Counted from the first letter of the stretch, positions 49,840 through 58,704 are shown. The stretch is 60,655 bases of DNA from Nanobdellati archaeon (GCA_014384375.1 JACNFY010000016.1:1-60655), one strand, 5' to 3'. Numbers and translations are program-made. Notes: generated by a model from the letters alone, not told the origin.

Positions 49840-50484
49840 ATGAGTATTCTAAAGAACCTCAAAAGAATAAATGATAATTTAAGAGGTGAGGTGAAGTTAG
49901 TAGTTGTCACAAAGAATCGCTCAGTTAGAGAAATCAATCAAGTACTTTTTCTAGGAGTTAAGGATATAGGGGAGAGTAGACTATATGAAGCAAGAGAGAA
50001 AAAGCCTTTGGTGAAAGGAGAAGCAAAGTGGCATATGATAGGACATCTTCAAAGAAACAAGGTTAAGGATGCTGTTGAACTGTTTGACATGATACAAAGT
50101 GTTGACTCCTTAAAACTCGCAAAGAAGATTAATAATGTTTGTAAAAGCAAAAATAAAAAGATGGTAGTATTGATTCAAGTAAATATTTCAAGAGAACCTC
50201 AAAAGTATGGAGTAATGGAAGAAGAACTAATATCTTTTCTAAAAGAGTTAAGTGAATTAAAGAATATAAAAGTTCTTGGATTAATGGCAATGGCGCCTTT
50301 TGTTGAACCAGAGGAAGCTAGGCCTTTCTTCAGAAGAGTGAGATTATTATTTCAGAAAGCAAAGAAAGAAAAGATACCTAATATAGAAATAAAATACTTG
50401 AGCATGGGAATGACAAACGATTACAAAGTTGCAGTACAAGAAGGAGCTAATATGGTTAGGATAGGAACAGCTATTTTTGATTGA
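49840..50484 (+). CDS. YggS/PLPBP-type pyridoxal phosphate-binding protein
   Basis: This 214-aa TIM-barrel protein belongs to the PLP homeostasis family (YggS/PROSC). The PLP lysine is in LVVVTKNRS (about 20-28), the following family motifs are KDIGESRLYEA, KWHMIGHLQRNK, LIQVNISREPQKYG, GLMAMAPF, LSMGMTNDYKVAVQEGANMV and RIGTAIF. The length is slightly short for the family. It ends 14 bases inside the convergent Cas4-like gene. Confidence 0.93.
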   Translation: MSILKNLKRINDNLRGEVKLVVVTKNRSVREINQVLFLGVKDIGESRLYEAREKKPLVKGEAKWHMIGHLQRNKVKDAVELFDMIQSVDSLKLAKKINNVCKSKNKKMVVLIQVNISREPQKYGVMEEELISFLKELSELKNIKVLGLMAMAPFVEPEEARPFFRRVRLLFQKAKKEKIPNIEIKYLSMGMTNDYKVAVQEGANMVRIGTAIFD

Positions 50485-51316
50485 ACTCTAAGATTTTCTT
50501 CTTCATAAAAGTTTGGTTATAACACTGTTCTTTTAAAGAACAAGCATTGCATTTGTTCTTATTATCACAGAAATCAGGTAGTTCTTTTTCTTCAAGAATT
50601 TTGATAACTTCATCACGAATCTTCAAAACTTTTTCCCTCAAAAAAGGATTGATAGCTATCTCTCTTGACTCATTAATGTCAAGATAAGTTACAAAACAAG
50701 TATCGACATTTTTTTCAGCTTCTTCGAGCATCATGACATAAGCAGCTAACTGTAACTTGTGGCCTGACCATACGCCAATATCGGGAGCTTTTCCTGTCTT
50801 TATCTCAAAAGGAATCACACTATCAGGATAAATCTCAACTTTGTCAATAACCCCTGTTAGCTTTAACTCTTCAGATTCAATTTTGAACTCAGACTCAATC
50901 TTTGGAGTTAGCTTGTCCCAAAGCTCTCTACCATAAATCTCATTCTTTGCAATAAAACTAAGCAGATTCTCTGCTCTTGATTTACATTCTCTAATAATAA
51001 GTGGCCACATTTGCTTGAAAAAATCAATAAGAGAAATATTAACTTCTATCAAAGCTTTTTTGTTGTTAGAGATAGTATTTCTGACAATATCTGCATAAAC
51101 ATTCTTATATAACTCCAAAATCTGTGTGTATGACAATCTCTTTGTGATTGATACTATTAAGTTTTTTTCTTTCTTATTTATCAGATCATAAACTTCGTGT
51201 CTTACAGAACCCTTAACCATAACGTCTTTAGGTGGAACAACAAGTTTGAGAACTTTTTCTAAAAAAAGTTTCCTACTACAGAACTCGTACTCAGAAATCA
51301 TTGTAACAGGTATCAT
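50471..51316 (-). CDS. Cas4-like PD-(D/E)XK exonuclease
   Basis: This 281-aa protein has the RecB-family nuclease layout of Cas4: C13 in SEYEFCSRKLFLEK, GSVRHEVYDLI (His), GVIDKVEIYPDSVIPFEIKT with catalytic D, E and K, QLAAYVMML (QxxxY), and three C-terminal Cys in CDNKNKCNACSLKEQC. Four Cys suggest a 4Fe-4S cluster. No cas1, cas2 or array is nearby, so it is a solo Cas4-type enzyme, perhaps for repair. The middle (about 70-150) holds a long helical insertion. Confidence 0.85.
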   Translation of the reverse strand: MIPVTMISEYEFCSRKLFLEKVLKLVVPPKDVMVKGSVRHEVYDLINKKEKNLIVSITKRLSYTQILELYKNVYADIVRNTISNNKKALIEVNISLIDFFKQMWPLIIRECKSRAENLLSFIAKNEIYGRELWDKLTPKIESEFKIESEELKLTGVIDKVEIYPDSVIPFEIKTGKAPDIGVWSGHKLQLAAYVMMLEEAEKNVDTCFVTYLDINESREIAINPFLREKVLKIRDEVIKILEEKELPDFCDNKNKCNACSLKEQCYNQTFMKKKILEFNQK

Positions 51317-51389
51317 AATCTATAATAGTGAAGAAAGATTTAAATGTCTTGTTGAAAAAATATAAAAACAACTTTCTATTTTGAATACT

Positions 51390-52415
51390 ATGAAAATCAA
51401 AAAGTTTCAGAAAAGGCTTGTAGAAAACAAGCTTGATGGGGCATTGCTATTTTTCAAAGACCCCAATTTCTTTTATTTTGTACAACAGAAAGTTGATAAC
51501 AGTTTGTTACTTATACCATCAAAAGGCGAACTTATCCTGCTTGTAAGTAAACTAGAGAATGTTGAAACTTTTATGAAAAAAATAATTTATGAAGACCCAT
51601 ATAAAGATTTGAAAAAACTATTATCAGATTTGAAAATAAGAATGCTAGGCATAAATGAGTCAAACATAACTGTAAGACAGAAGAAGAAACTTTCAAGAAT
51701 AGTAAAGACAAGAGATATTGAATCAATTCTAACTAATCTAAGAAAAATCAAGACTAAAGAAGAGATATTAAAAATCCGAAAAGCTTGCTCACTAACAGAA
51801 AAAATTATGAAGAAGATCGTTAAAAATTTCAATTTTAGATACGAAGAAGATGTTAGGAAATTTATAAAAATAGAAGCTCTAAAAAACAGTTGTGAACTTT
51901 CATTTAGCCCGATAGTAGCTTCTGGAAAAAATGCTTCTCTACCTCATTACGCAGGAAACAAAAAGATAAAAAAAGGTTTTTTCGTGATAGATGTAGGATT
52001 AAAGTATAAGGGATACTGTGCTGATATAACAAGAACTTTCTACATAGGAAATCTGAGCGAAGAAGAATTAAAGCATTATAATGAAGTTTTGAAAATACAA
52101 AAGAATATCATAAAGAAAATTAAGCCTGGAGTGAAGGTTAAAGAACTTGAAGAATATGTTAGAAAAGAACTTGGTTCTAAAGAAAAACACTTCATCCACA
52201 GCTTAGGACACGGTTTAGGGATAAAGGTTCATGAGGCACCAACCATAAGTGTTAAGTCAAATGAAAAACTTGAAAAAGGAATGATTATAACCATTGAGCC
52301 CGGAATTTATCATGATTTTGGAATAAGAATAGAAGACGATGTTCTAGTAACCAGTAAAGGAAGCAGATTATTGACTAAATTTCCAAAAGAGCTTATAATA
52401 ATCCCAAAGGTTTAA
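51390..52415 (+). CDS. M24 metallopeptidase (Xaa-Pro dipeptidase type)
   Basis: This 341-aa protein has an N-terminal creatinase domain (1-115) and a C-terminal pita-bread domain with metal ligands: DVGLKYKGYCADITRTF (two Asp), GHGLGIKVHE (His), TIEPGIY (Glu) and RIEDDVLV (Glu). It is expected to cut dipeptides or aminoacyl-Pro bonds. I chose the ATG at 51390; an in-frame TTG nine bases earlier lacks support. It lies just upstream of PAN, so products of proteasome degradation may be its substrates. Confidence 0.92.
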   Translation: MKIKKFQKRLVENKLDGALLFFKDPNFFYFVQQKVDNSLLLIPSKGELILLVSKLENVETFMKKIIYEDPYKDLKKLLSDLKIRMLGINESNITVRQKKKLSRIVKTRDIESILTNLRKIKTKEEILKIRKACSLTEKIMKKIVKNFNFRYEEDVRKFIKIEALKNSCELSFSPIVASGKNASLPHYAGNKKIKKGFFVIDVGLKYKGYCADITRTFYIGNLSEEELKHYNEVLKIQKNIIKKIKPGVKVKELEEYVRKELGSKEKHFIHSLGHGLGIKVHEAPTISVKSNEKLEKGMIITIEPGIYHDFGIRIEDDVLVTSKGSRLLTKFPKELIIIPKV

Positions 52416-52452
52416 AAACAATCCTGCATTATTCTATAGGTAAGAAGACAAA

Positions 52453-53592
52453 ATGAAGTCAAAAGAAAATTTAGAGAAGACAATGTTTTCTTACACCATA
52501 GATTCTAATGGTTTAGAAGAAGAAAACAAACTTTTAAGAGAAACAATATCACAGCTGAAATCAGAGGTTGACAAATTCAAGACCCCTGCATTATTAGTTG
52601 GTGAGATAATGGATTTAACAGAAGAAAACGCAATTGTTAGGTTACCAAACGGAAATAGTTTTTTAGTAGAAATTTCTAACTCTGTAAAGAATATTAAACC
52701 AGGAGACTCTGTCTTGCTAGAGCAGAAAAACTTAACAGTTGTAGATAAAGTTACAAAATCAAAAAAATTCAATGTTGAACAATTTGTAATTCTTGAAAAA
52801 CCAAAAGTTTCATGGAGTGACATAGGAGGATTGAAAGAGCAAATAGAAGATATAAAAGAGGTTATAGAGTTACCGTTGATAAAGCCAGAACTATTCAAGA
52901 AAGTTGGCATTCAACCACCTAAAGGCATATTATTATATGGTCCGCCTGGAACGGGTAAAACATTGCTTGCAAAAGCAGTTGCTTCTTCAACACATTCAGC
53001 ATTTATAGAGATTGTTGGTTCTGAATTAGTTCAGAAGTTTATAGGAGAAGGAGCAAAGTTAGTAAAGGAAATATTCCAATTAGCAAGGGAGAAAGCACCT
53101 TCAATTGTTTTTATTGATGAATTGGATGCTTTAGCATCAAAAAGAATTGATATTGGAACATCTGGTGAAAGAGAAGTCCAGAGAACATTTATGCAATTCT
53201 TGGCAGAATTAGATGGTTTTAAGCCTTTGGGCAATGTCAAAGTAATAGGTTGTACAAACAGAGAAGACATACTAGACCCTGCAATTATAAGACCTGGGAG
53301 ACTTGACCGCTTGATAATGGTTCCTGGTCCGGATGAGGATGGGATAAGAGAAATTTTCAAAATTCATACTAGAAACATGACTTTAGATAAGAGGATAGAT
53401 TTAGATAAAGTTCTAAAAAAAATGAAGGAATTTTCAGGCGCGGAGATAAAGGCAGTATGTACAGAATCAGGGTATTTTGCAATAAGAAGTAATAGAAAGA
53501 AAATAATAGAGGAAGATATTCTAAAGGCGATAAAGAAAGTCATGAAAGAAGAAGAAAAACTAGGAAAAGACATCCTAAAGATGTATGGATGA
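52453..53592 (+). CDS. pan: Proteasome-activating nucleotidase PAN
   Basis: This is a 379-aa AAA+ unfoldase that feeds the 20S proteasome. A coiled coil (about 18-42) precedes an OB domain (about 45-110). Walker A is GPPGTGKT, Walker B FIDELDAL, and the second region of homology IIRPGRLDRLI. The last residues KMYG match the HbYX tail that opens the proteasome gate. Proteasome alpha and beta genes are not in the window. Confidence 0.95.
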   Translation: MKSKENLEKTMFSYTIDSNGLEEENKLLRETISQLKSEVDKFKTPALLVGEIMDLTEENAIVRLPNGNSFLVEISNSVKNIKPGDSVLLEQKNLTVVDKVTKSKKFNVEQFVILEKPKVSWSDIGGLKEQIEDIKEVIELPLIKPELFKKVGIQPPKGILLYGPPGTGKTLLAKAVASSTHSAFIEIVGSELVQKFIGEGAKLVKEIFQLAREKAPSIVFIDELDALASKRIDIGTSGEREVQRTFMQFLAELDGFKPLGNVKVIGCTNREDILDPAIIRPGRLDRLIMVPGPDEDGIREIFKIHTRNMTLDKRIDLDKVLKKMKEFSGAEIKAVCTESGYFAIRSNRKKIIEEDILKAIKKVMKEEEKLGKDILKMYG

Positions 53593-53612
53593 TATTTCTG
53601 CTAAACAACCTT

Positions 53613-53620
53613 TTTAAATA
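53613..53620 (+). promoter_or_regulatory. TATA-like box of candidate RNA
   Basis: TTTAAATA, preceded by ACAACC, puts the transcript start at about 53640-53642, exactly the first base of the closing helix of the structured RNA. Confidence 0.5.
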
Positions 53621-53640
53621 ATCAATTATTATATTCTAGT

Positions 53641-53711
53641 GCGTGCAATGACCGAGTGAACACCCACTGAGGCTTTGCCTATGAAGAACGGAAGTAACTA
53701 GGGAGCACGCC
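53641..53711 (+). ncRNA. Candidate structured RNA or riboswitch-like leader
   Basis: The segment is clearly less AT-rich than its surroundings and codes for nothing. GCGTGC (53641-53646) and GCACGC (53705-53710) form a closing helix. Inside, AGTG (53655-53658)/CACT (53665-53668) and AGGC (53670-53673)/GCCT (53677-53680) form two hairpins, CCG (53652-53654)/CGG (53689-53691) can enclose both, and loop CCC (53663-53665) may pair with GGG (53701-53703) as a pseudoknot. A TATA-like box is 26 bases before its first base. A membrane protein starts 21 bases after it, so it may be a leader with a sensor or a separate small RNA. I do not recognise an Rfam family. Confidence 0.6.
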
Positions 53712-53731
53712 TATAATTAAATAATAAAAAA

Positions 53732-54145
53732 ATGAAACGCATTTTTAATAGATTAGCCACCATATCAGCAACATTATTAGCTCCATTAAGTGTTGGATGG
53801 GGTTTTACTGGCGTAGTTGCAACAAAATTTGGTGTAAAATATTCAATTTTTCGTCCAGAAGGTATGCTTTTAGTCCTTCTGAATGGAATAATAGGCTTTG
53901 TTATAGGTGTATTTTTGATTTTTTTCTTATATGATTTTCTAAAAAAGAAAATCTGTGTATGTGCGGGGTTTGTATCATTGGTGATATTTGTAGCTTACAG
54001 TGTTTTTTTAATAATCTCAGCTCCTTTTTCTGCAAATATTCATGAAACATATGCTTTAATAATATTACAACTTATACCTTTATGGATTGGTTTTCTCTTT
54101 GGAACTATGATTTCATCGTTAGTTGTGGGCATAAGAAAAAAATAA
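53732..54145 (+). CDS. Four-helix membrane protein, unknown
   Basis: This 137-aa protein has four predicted membrane helices (about 7-30, 43-65, 74-95 and 108-130) and a basic end (GIRKK). No Shine-Dalgarno site is seen before the ATG; the only upstream promoter-like signal is that of the structured RNA, so the gene may be controlled by it. I do not recognise the family. Confidence 0.5.
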   Translation: MKRIFNRLATISATLLAPLSVGWGFTGVVATKFGVKYSIFRPEGMLLVLLNGIIGFVIGVFLIFFLYDFLKKKICVCAGFVSLVIFVAYSVFLIISAPFSANIHETYALIILQLIPLWIGFLFGTMISSLVVGIRKK

Positions 54146-54203
54146 TTAAATTATTTGTAAAGCTGTTTTTGTCGTCTAAGAAGACCAATTCCTAGATATT
54201 CAC

Positions 54204-54222
54204 AGATATCACCGAGATATCT
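54204..54222. terminator. Hairpin between two convergent genes
   Basis: AGATATC (54204-54210) and GATATCT (54216-54222) form a perfect 7-bp stem with loop ACCGA in the 145-bp gap between the membrane protein and the convergent lipoprotein. It may end transcription in both directions. Nothing else is seen in the gap. Confidence 0.4.
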
Positions 54223-54290
54223 ACCCTTTAAACACTATTAAATCTCCAATATTCACATTTAGAAGATTTACTTTTGTAATTTAGATAATA

Positions 54291-54821
54291 TTAAATTTTT
54301 TCAGCCATAATTTTAGTTATATCTTCATTGTAAGATAACCTTAACATATTAAATGAATCAATTTCGTTCATAAAAACGATGTTCTTCTTTTTGCATATTG
54401 AAAAATGATAAAACCCTTCTATTGCATTCCCACCTTTATCAGCAAAACAATCTGCAGGAATACTTGAATAATCTAATTCTGTATATCCTCCCTCTTGTTT
54501 TATATTATTAACTTTGTTATTATAATAATTGTTTGCATTATCAATATTATTAAATTTATAAACTGATAATATCCCTTGAGATAAGGTAGTGAATTCGAGT
54601 CTTTCAAAAATCAATTGATTTCCTGAAATAAAACCAACAACGCTATCTTTAAACCAATCACTGGTTACCTCTTTTACATCTCCCATTACCCATTCAGTAG
54701 CAATTTCTTCTCGACTTGGAAGTATATCTGATGGATTACCATTAAATAAGGTGTCTTTTTGGCATCCAGAAAGAACTAAAATAAATAAAAGTAATATATA
54801 AATAAAAATTATTTTTTTCAT
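54291..54821 (-). CDS. Lipoprotein, unknown
   Basis: This 176-aa protein has a signal peptide with lipobox VLSGC (Cys20). I chose the ATG at 54821 (MKKIIFIY) because GGGGGT is 5 bases upstream; an earlier in-frame ATG at 54842 has no such site. The mature part has two further Cys (PADCFADK and SICKKK) and no family that I know. It has no sequence link to the lipoproteins at 39152-42747. It is alone between a hairpin and the Trm5-like gene. Confidence 0.6.
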   Translation of the reverse strand: MKKIIFIYILLLFILVLSGCQKDTLFNGNPSDILPSREEIATEWVMGDVKEVTSDWFKDSVVGFISGNQLIFERLEFTTLSQGILSVYKFNNIDNANNYYNNKVNNIKQEGGYTELDYSSIPADCFADKGGNAIEGFYHFSICKKKNIVFMNEIDSFNMLRLSYNEDITKIMAEKI

Positions 54822-54892
54822 AGTAACCCCCAAACAGTCCATCTTTATGTGAAAGAACTATTTAAGTTTTTCTTTTACATCAAGTATCTTAT

Positions 54893-55912
54893 TTATTTTC
54901 TCTCTAAAACTCTAAAATCCAAACAAACCCTGAACTTCCTTGGTGAGTATTGCCCGCACTTCACGAAATTAAGGACTTTATATTTTACTCCTTTTTTTTC
55001 ACAAGCTTTTTTAACTTTCTCTTCTACTTTCTCGAACTCTGTCTCACGCAAAAAGTCGTAGAAATGAATTATTGTTCCTTTCCTAGCAACCATCAATGCT
55101 TCTCTTAGAAAGCTTTCTCCGCCTCTTGGCAACGGCATGCATATCCTGTCAAACTTTTCTTTCAGCTTTTGAGCAATCTTTTTCACATCTCCAAGAATAA
55201 GCTTTACATTGTTTGATTTGTTCAGTTTAACGTTTTTCAATCCGAACTCATGTGCTTTTTTGTTTATCTCTATTCCAACAATCTTTTTAGCCTCTGTATT
55301 TTTAGAGAAAACACAAGGGTAAGGGGCGCAGCCAGAGAACATAACCAGTATTTTTTCTCCTTTTCTGATTTGCTTCATTACTCTTTTCCTTTCTGAATTT
55401 AAGCGAGAACTGAAATACATATCTTCAACATTAACTTTAAGCCTAACATTATTCTCCTTATGCATTGTATCTTTTGTCTTCTCTCCTGCTAACCATTTCA
55501 TCTTCTGAGTTCTAAATCTTCCACTATGCTCTCCTGCTTTTTTCAATACTGTCTTAACATTCTTTTTTGTTTTCAGCAAAGCATCTGCAATCATCTTCTC
55601 TTTTTTCTCAAGCTCAGCAGGTATTTCAAGAATTGCAATGCTGCCAACAACATCATGGGCAGATATTAAAGAATCAAATTCTTCCTTGGTTAACTTCTTT
55701 TTTAGAATACTTTTCCAGTTTTCTCTTTTTTTCTTTTTTGAAAATTTTTCATTTGAAAAAATAACATCTCGCTTTTTGAATTTTTTAATAACAGGAAAAA
55801 CTATGAAATTCTCTTTTTTCAGAGATAAATAATTGAAGTCTAACAAACCATTTTTTATCAAGAATTTCTTTGTTTTTTCAGCTTTGTTTAAAGGAACTTT
55901 AACTCCGAGCAT
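54893..55912 (-). CDS. Trm5/TYW2-type tRNA methyltransferase
   Basis: This 339-aa enzyme resembles archaeal Trm5 (m1G37) and TYW2-like proteins. N-terminal D1 domain 1-75, D2 about 95-165 (VVGSIAILEIPAELEKKEKM, KKAGEHSGRFRTQKMKWLAG), and the Rossmann part from about 170 with VEDMYFSSRLNSERKR, VMFSGCAPYPCVF at the SAM site and CMPLPRGGESFL. Trm5 usually reads M(F)AGVGPF there; the altered loop keeps the geometry. m1G37 prevents frameshifting. A TATA-like box at about 55936-55944 gives a leaderless start. Confidence 0.88.
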   Translation of the reverse strand: MLGVKVPLNKAEKTKKFLIKNGLLDFNYLSLKKENFIVFPVIKKFKKRDVIFSNEKFSKKKKRENWKSILKKKLTKEEFDSLISAHDVVGSIAILEIPAELEKKEKMIADALLKTKKNVKTVLKKAGEHSGRFRTQKMKWLAGEKTKDTMHKENNVRLKVNVEDMYFSSRLNSERKRVMKQIRKGEKILVMFSGCAPYPCVFSKNTEAKKIVGIEINKKAHEFGLKNVKLNKSNNVKLILGDVKKIAQKLKEKFDRICMPLPRGGESFLREALMVARKGTIIHFYDFLRETEFEKVEEKVKKACEKKGVKYKVLNFVKCGQYSPRKFRVCLDFRVLERK

Positions 55913-55942
55913 GCTAATAAGAACAAGAATGCTTTTTTAAAG

Positions 55943-56815
55943 TTATAGTAAAATAAAGACAGCACCCCATATCATTATGATGCAAGCAAGCACTTTGACT
56001 AATAAGTTTTTCTCATGAAATAATTTGCCACCAAAAATTGTTGTAAACAAAGTAGATGTTCTTTTAATTGGGATGATTAATGAGATAAATGCGTTTGGAA
56101 AGGAAACAGCGAAAAAATATGATAATTGACCAAAAAATAAGAATATAGAATCTGAAAAAAGAAGTTTAAAATCTTTCTTAAAATCGTGCATGATTTCAGA
56201 AAATCCGAATCTATAAGCTTCAAGAGAAACAAAATTAATAGATTTAAACATCGTTAATAAGAATAAATATGTAACAAAATTTGTATGGTTTGTGATTATG
56301 AGCTTGTCAAAGGTTGCAGTAATACTGAATATTACTAATGAAAACAACATGTAATGTATAATTTTTGATTTTAAGAAGACTTTTATTGGCTCTAGAAAGC
56401 CTCTATCTGTTATTCCAACTTCTAAGGAATATGCTCCTAATATTAATAAAAAAACACCAAAATATTGTTTTGGAGTTGGTGTTTCACCTAATACAAAGTA
56501 AGCAATTATTAAAAGAAACAAAGGACTAATATTTGTTAATGGTGTCATGGAAGATAATTCCCCATGCCTTATACTTTTAAGAAAGTAAATTATTCCACCA
56601 GTTACAAGCAAAGAAACGAAATAAATCAAAACATATATCTTCCACGAAATAGAAAAGTCAACAAATGGGATTAGAAATAAGGCAAAAAACACAAAAAATA
56701 AGCTTCTAGAAGCAGTGAATTCTAAAACGTGTTCATGAAACAAAATCTTCTTGTTAATAAGCCCTCCAATAGATGCGAAAACAGCTGCTAACAGAGCATA
56801 TATGAACCACTCCAA
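55943..56815 (-). CDS. EamA/DMT-family transporter
   Basis: This 290-aa protein has ten membrane helices in two EamA repeats (1-135 and about 148-290); the first repeat ends with LGETPTPKQYFGVFLLILGA, the second with IIPIKRTSTLFTTIFGGKLF. Substrates in the drug/metabolite superfamily vary (amino acids, nucleotides, metabolites) and cannot be read from the sequence. It begins 5 bases after fen, so it shares the fen transcript. Confidence 0.88.
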   Translation of the reverse strand: MEWFIYALLAAVFASIGGLINKKILFHEHVLEFTASRSLFFVFFALFLIPFVDFSISWKIYVLIYFVSLLVTGGIIYFLKSIRHGELSSMTPLTNISPLFLLIIAYFVLGETPTPKQYFGVFLLILGAYSLEVGITDRGFLEPIKVFLKSKIIHYMLFSLVIFSITATFDKLIITNHTNFVTYLFLLTMFKSINFVSLEAYRFGFSEIMHDFKKDFKLLFSDSIFLFFGQLSYFFAVSFPNAFISLIIPIKRTSTLFTTIFGGKLFHEKNLLVKVLACIIMIWGAVFILL

Positions 56816-56820
56816 TCATC

Positions 56821-57861
56821 TCACCTCTTAAAAAAATCACTTAATGCCTTCTGATCCTTGCTAGGTTTTCCTTTCATTAACTTATTAAGAGTCTTCTTAA
56901 CTCTTTCCTTGTTGAAGTCGTGCTCTTCAACCAACAAATGTATGATTGCTTCTCTATCAATGGTTTCCCATTTTAATTTATAATCTTTCTTCACAGGCAT
57001 ATTCTTAATAAGGTAAAACACTTCCTGCCACTCAAACTCAAAATTATTGCTCCAATCAGTTTCTTTGAAGAGTTTATCATAATCATTTCCATAAGTCAAC
57101 ACTAAGTTAATAGCTTTCTTAGGTCCAATTCCTTTCACACCACCAATGTTATAATCAGTTCCTGCCAGCATAGCTATTATTATAAGTTGCTCCTGATTGA
57201 TTCCTAGTTTATTCAAACTTTCAGAAAGAGAAACAAGTTCTGGATTGACTGTTTTATATGTTAATTTATTAATAGCTTTTCTCCTGCCGCTAATAGTCAA
57301 GTTTTTTACCACAAGAGGAGCCCCAAATACTAATGAATCAGTATCTTGGCTGACAACAGCATAACAATCACCTTTCTCAACCATAAAAGATGCCTGTGCC
57401 TCTCCTTCAGAAGGAGCATCTACAATCGGCATTCCCAAAGCCTTGATGAGTTTCTTTGCTTCTTCAATCATCTCCTCATTCAAAACAGAGGTTCGTGAGG
57501 CATACTTCTTCATATCCTCTAAGTCTTCTTTTTGCTTTGCTTCTTCATATAAATGAGTTGCTTCAAGCTTTAACTTCTTCCTCCTCTCACGCTCCTTCTT
57601 TTTTAATTCAGGAACTTCTCCATCAAATACAAAGACAAATTTAATATCTTCAATCATTAGTTTAGTTATTCTGTTAAACAAACCTGTCAAGTGGCTTGTA
57701 ACTCTGCCTTTAGAATCCATTAAAGGAGCACCATCCACTTGTCTAATGCTTGACAAAAACTGGTAGAGCATATTAAAGGAATCAACAGCTAATGTTTTTC
57801 CTTTCAAATCTTCAAGCATTATCTCCTTGCTAACTAAAATGTTTGTTATAGGTGTTCCCAT
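56821..57861 (-). CDS. fen: Flap endonuclease FEN1
   Basis: This 346-aa nuclease removes 5' flaps of Okazaki fragments. N and I domains are complete: LAVDSFNMLYQFLSSIR, FVFDGEVPELKKKE, DAPSEGEAQASFMVEKG, SQDTDSLVFGAPL and the helix-hairpin-helix LAGTDYNIGGVKGIGPKKAI. The C-terminus QKALSDFFKR is a PCNA-binding PIP box. It follows the winged-helix/nuclease-like gene after 3 bases. Confidence 0.96.
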   Translation of the reverse strand: MGTPITNILVSKEIMLEDLKGKTLAVDSFNMLYQFLSSIRQVDGAPLMDSKGRVTSHLTGLFNRITKLMIEDIKFVFVFDGEVPELKKKERERRKKLKLEATHLYEEAKQKEDLEDMKKYASRTSVLNEEMIEEAKKLIKALGMPIVDAPSEGEAQASFMVEKGDCYAVVSQDTDSLVFGAPLVVKNLTISGRRKAINKLTYKTVNPELVSLSESLNKLGINQEQLIIIAMLAGTDYNIGGVKGIGPKKAINLVLTYGNDYDKLFKETDWSNNFEFEWQEVFYLIKNMPVKKDYKLKWETIDREAIIHLLVEEHDFNKERVKKTLNKLMKGKPSKDQKALSDFFKR

Positions 57862-57864
57862 TTT

Positions 57865-58704
57865 CTAGATTTTCTTCAGAACTAAACCTTTAAATTCTTT
57901 ACCAAGCATTTCCTTGGCTTTTTTAGTAATCTCCCCTGTAGTTATGAATAAAACAGGTAACTTAAGTGATTGTCCTTTAATGTATGCAGAGCTTAAATCA
58001 CCGTCATTACATCTCTTCTTGTTCTTTGCCTTGCAGAAATACTCTATGTTACCAACAGAGCTTGAGATTATCACTTGGAATTCTATGTCAGAGTTTTTCC
58101 TTATGACTTCTTCTTCAATAACTTCAATCTTCTTTTCTTCAAAATAATCATACAATCTCTTCAAGAAACCTTCTTTAGAAGTTTCTGTTCTCTTAAGTAT
58201 TTTCTGTTTCTCTTCTTTTATATCAGGTTTTATCTCTTTTTTCACTTCTTCTTTTGTAGGTAATCTAGCGAATTGTTTTTTTATCAAATCCGCAGCTTCA
58301 TCTTTCAGAGTCAGATACCATTTCCAGAAAATCTCTTTTTCACCTTTAACCTTTACTTCTAAAGGTTTGGCAAAGTCTTTTATGTTTCTCAAACTAACCC
58401 TGACAAGCATTTCTTGATTTTTATCCCTCAAAACTTTCTTTTGTCTCAAAAGGTCAAAAGTTCGCTGGTCCTTTTCATTGAGATATTTCTTAAGTTCCTG
58501 TAGTTTGAATTCTTGGCCAGAAGCATAATATGTTGGTGAAGCACCAATCTTTGTATAAGAAATCTTTATCAGACCATCCTTAGCCAACTCAGATAAAACA
58601 GCGCTTATAAGATAGGTTTCACCACCTACTTCTTTCTTTATCTGGTTTGGAATTATAGGGCCCCTACTTTTTACAAATTGAAGAATTGTTTCCTTGTTGG
58701 CCAT
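57865..58704 (-). CDS. Winged-helix plus restriction-endonuclease-like domain protein
   Basis: This 279-aa protein starts with a winged helix (1-65: GPIIPNQIKKEVGGETYLIS), a linker with charged residues (about 140-175), and an end domain (about 190-279) with VIEEEVIRKNSDIEFQVII, IEYFCKAKNKKRCNDGDLSS, AYIKGQSLKLPVLFITTGEI. The E, then C-K-A-K and Q-x-x-x-L order, recalls the Mrr/PD-(D/E)XK fold, but the catalytic Asp is not clear. The 3-base distance to fen suggests a role in DNA repair or replication. The leaderless start has a TTTTTAAAAC box at about 58728-58737. Confidence 0.55.
   Translation of the reverse strand: MANKETILQFVKSRGPIIPNQIKKEVGGETYLISAVLSELAKDGLIKISYTKIGASPTYYASGQEFKLQELKKYLNEKDQRTFDLLRQKKVLRDKNQEMLVRVSLRNIKDFAKPLEVKVKGEKEIFWKWYLTLKDEAADLIKKQFARLPTKEEVKKEIKPDIKEEKQKILKRTETSKEGFLKRLYDYFEEKKIEVIEEEVIRKNSDIEFQVIISSSVGNIEYFCKAKNKKRCNDGDLSSAYIKGQSLKLPVLFITTGEITKKAKEMLGKEFKGLVLKKI

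Noticed and set aside
44589-51316. CRISPR-associated locus (CARF-like protein and Cas4-like nuclease within 6 kb)
   Set aside because: No direct-repeat array, cas1, cas2 or effector genes are seen; the two genes are separated by house-keeping genes.
53641-53711. tRNA gene or TPP riboswitch
   Set aside because: The closing helix looks tRNA-like, but there is no T-arm GTTCRA and no anticodon arm. CTGAGG and TAGGGAG recall TPP-riboswitch signatures, but helices P2, P4 and P5 cannot be formed in the right order, and the RNA is too short.
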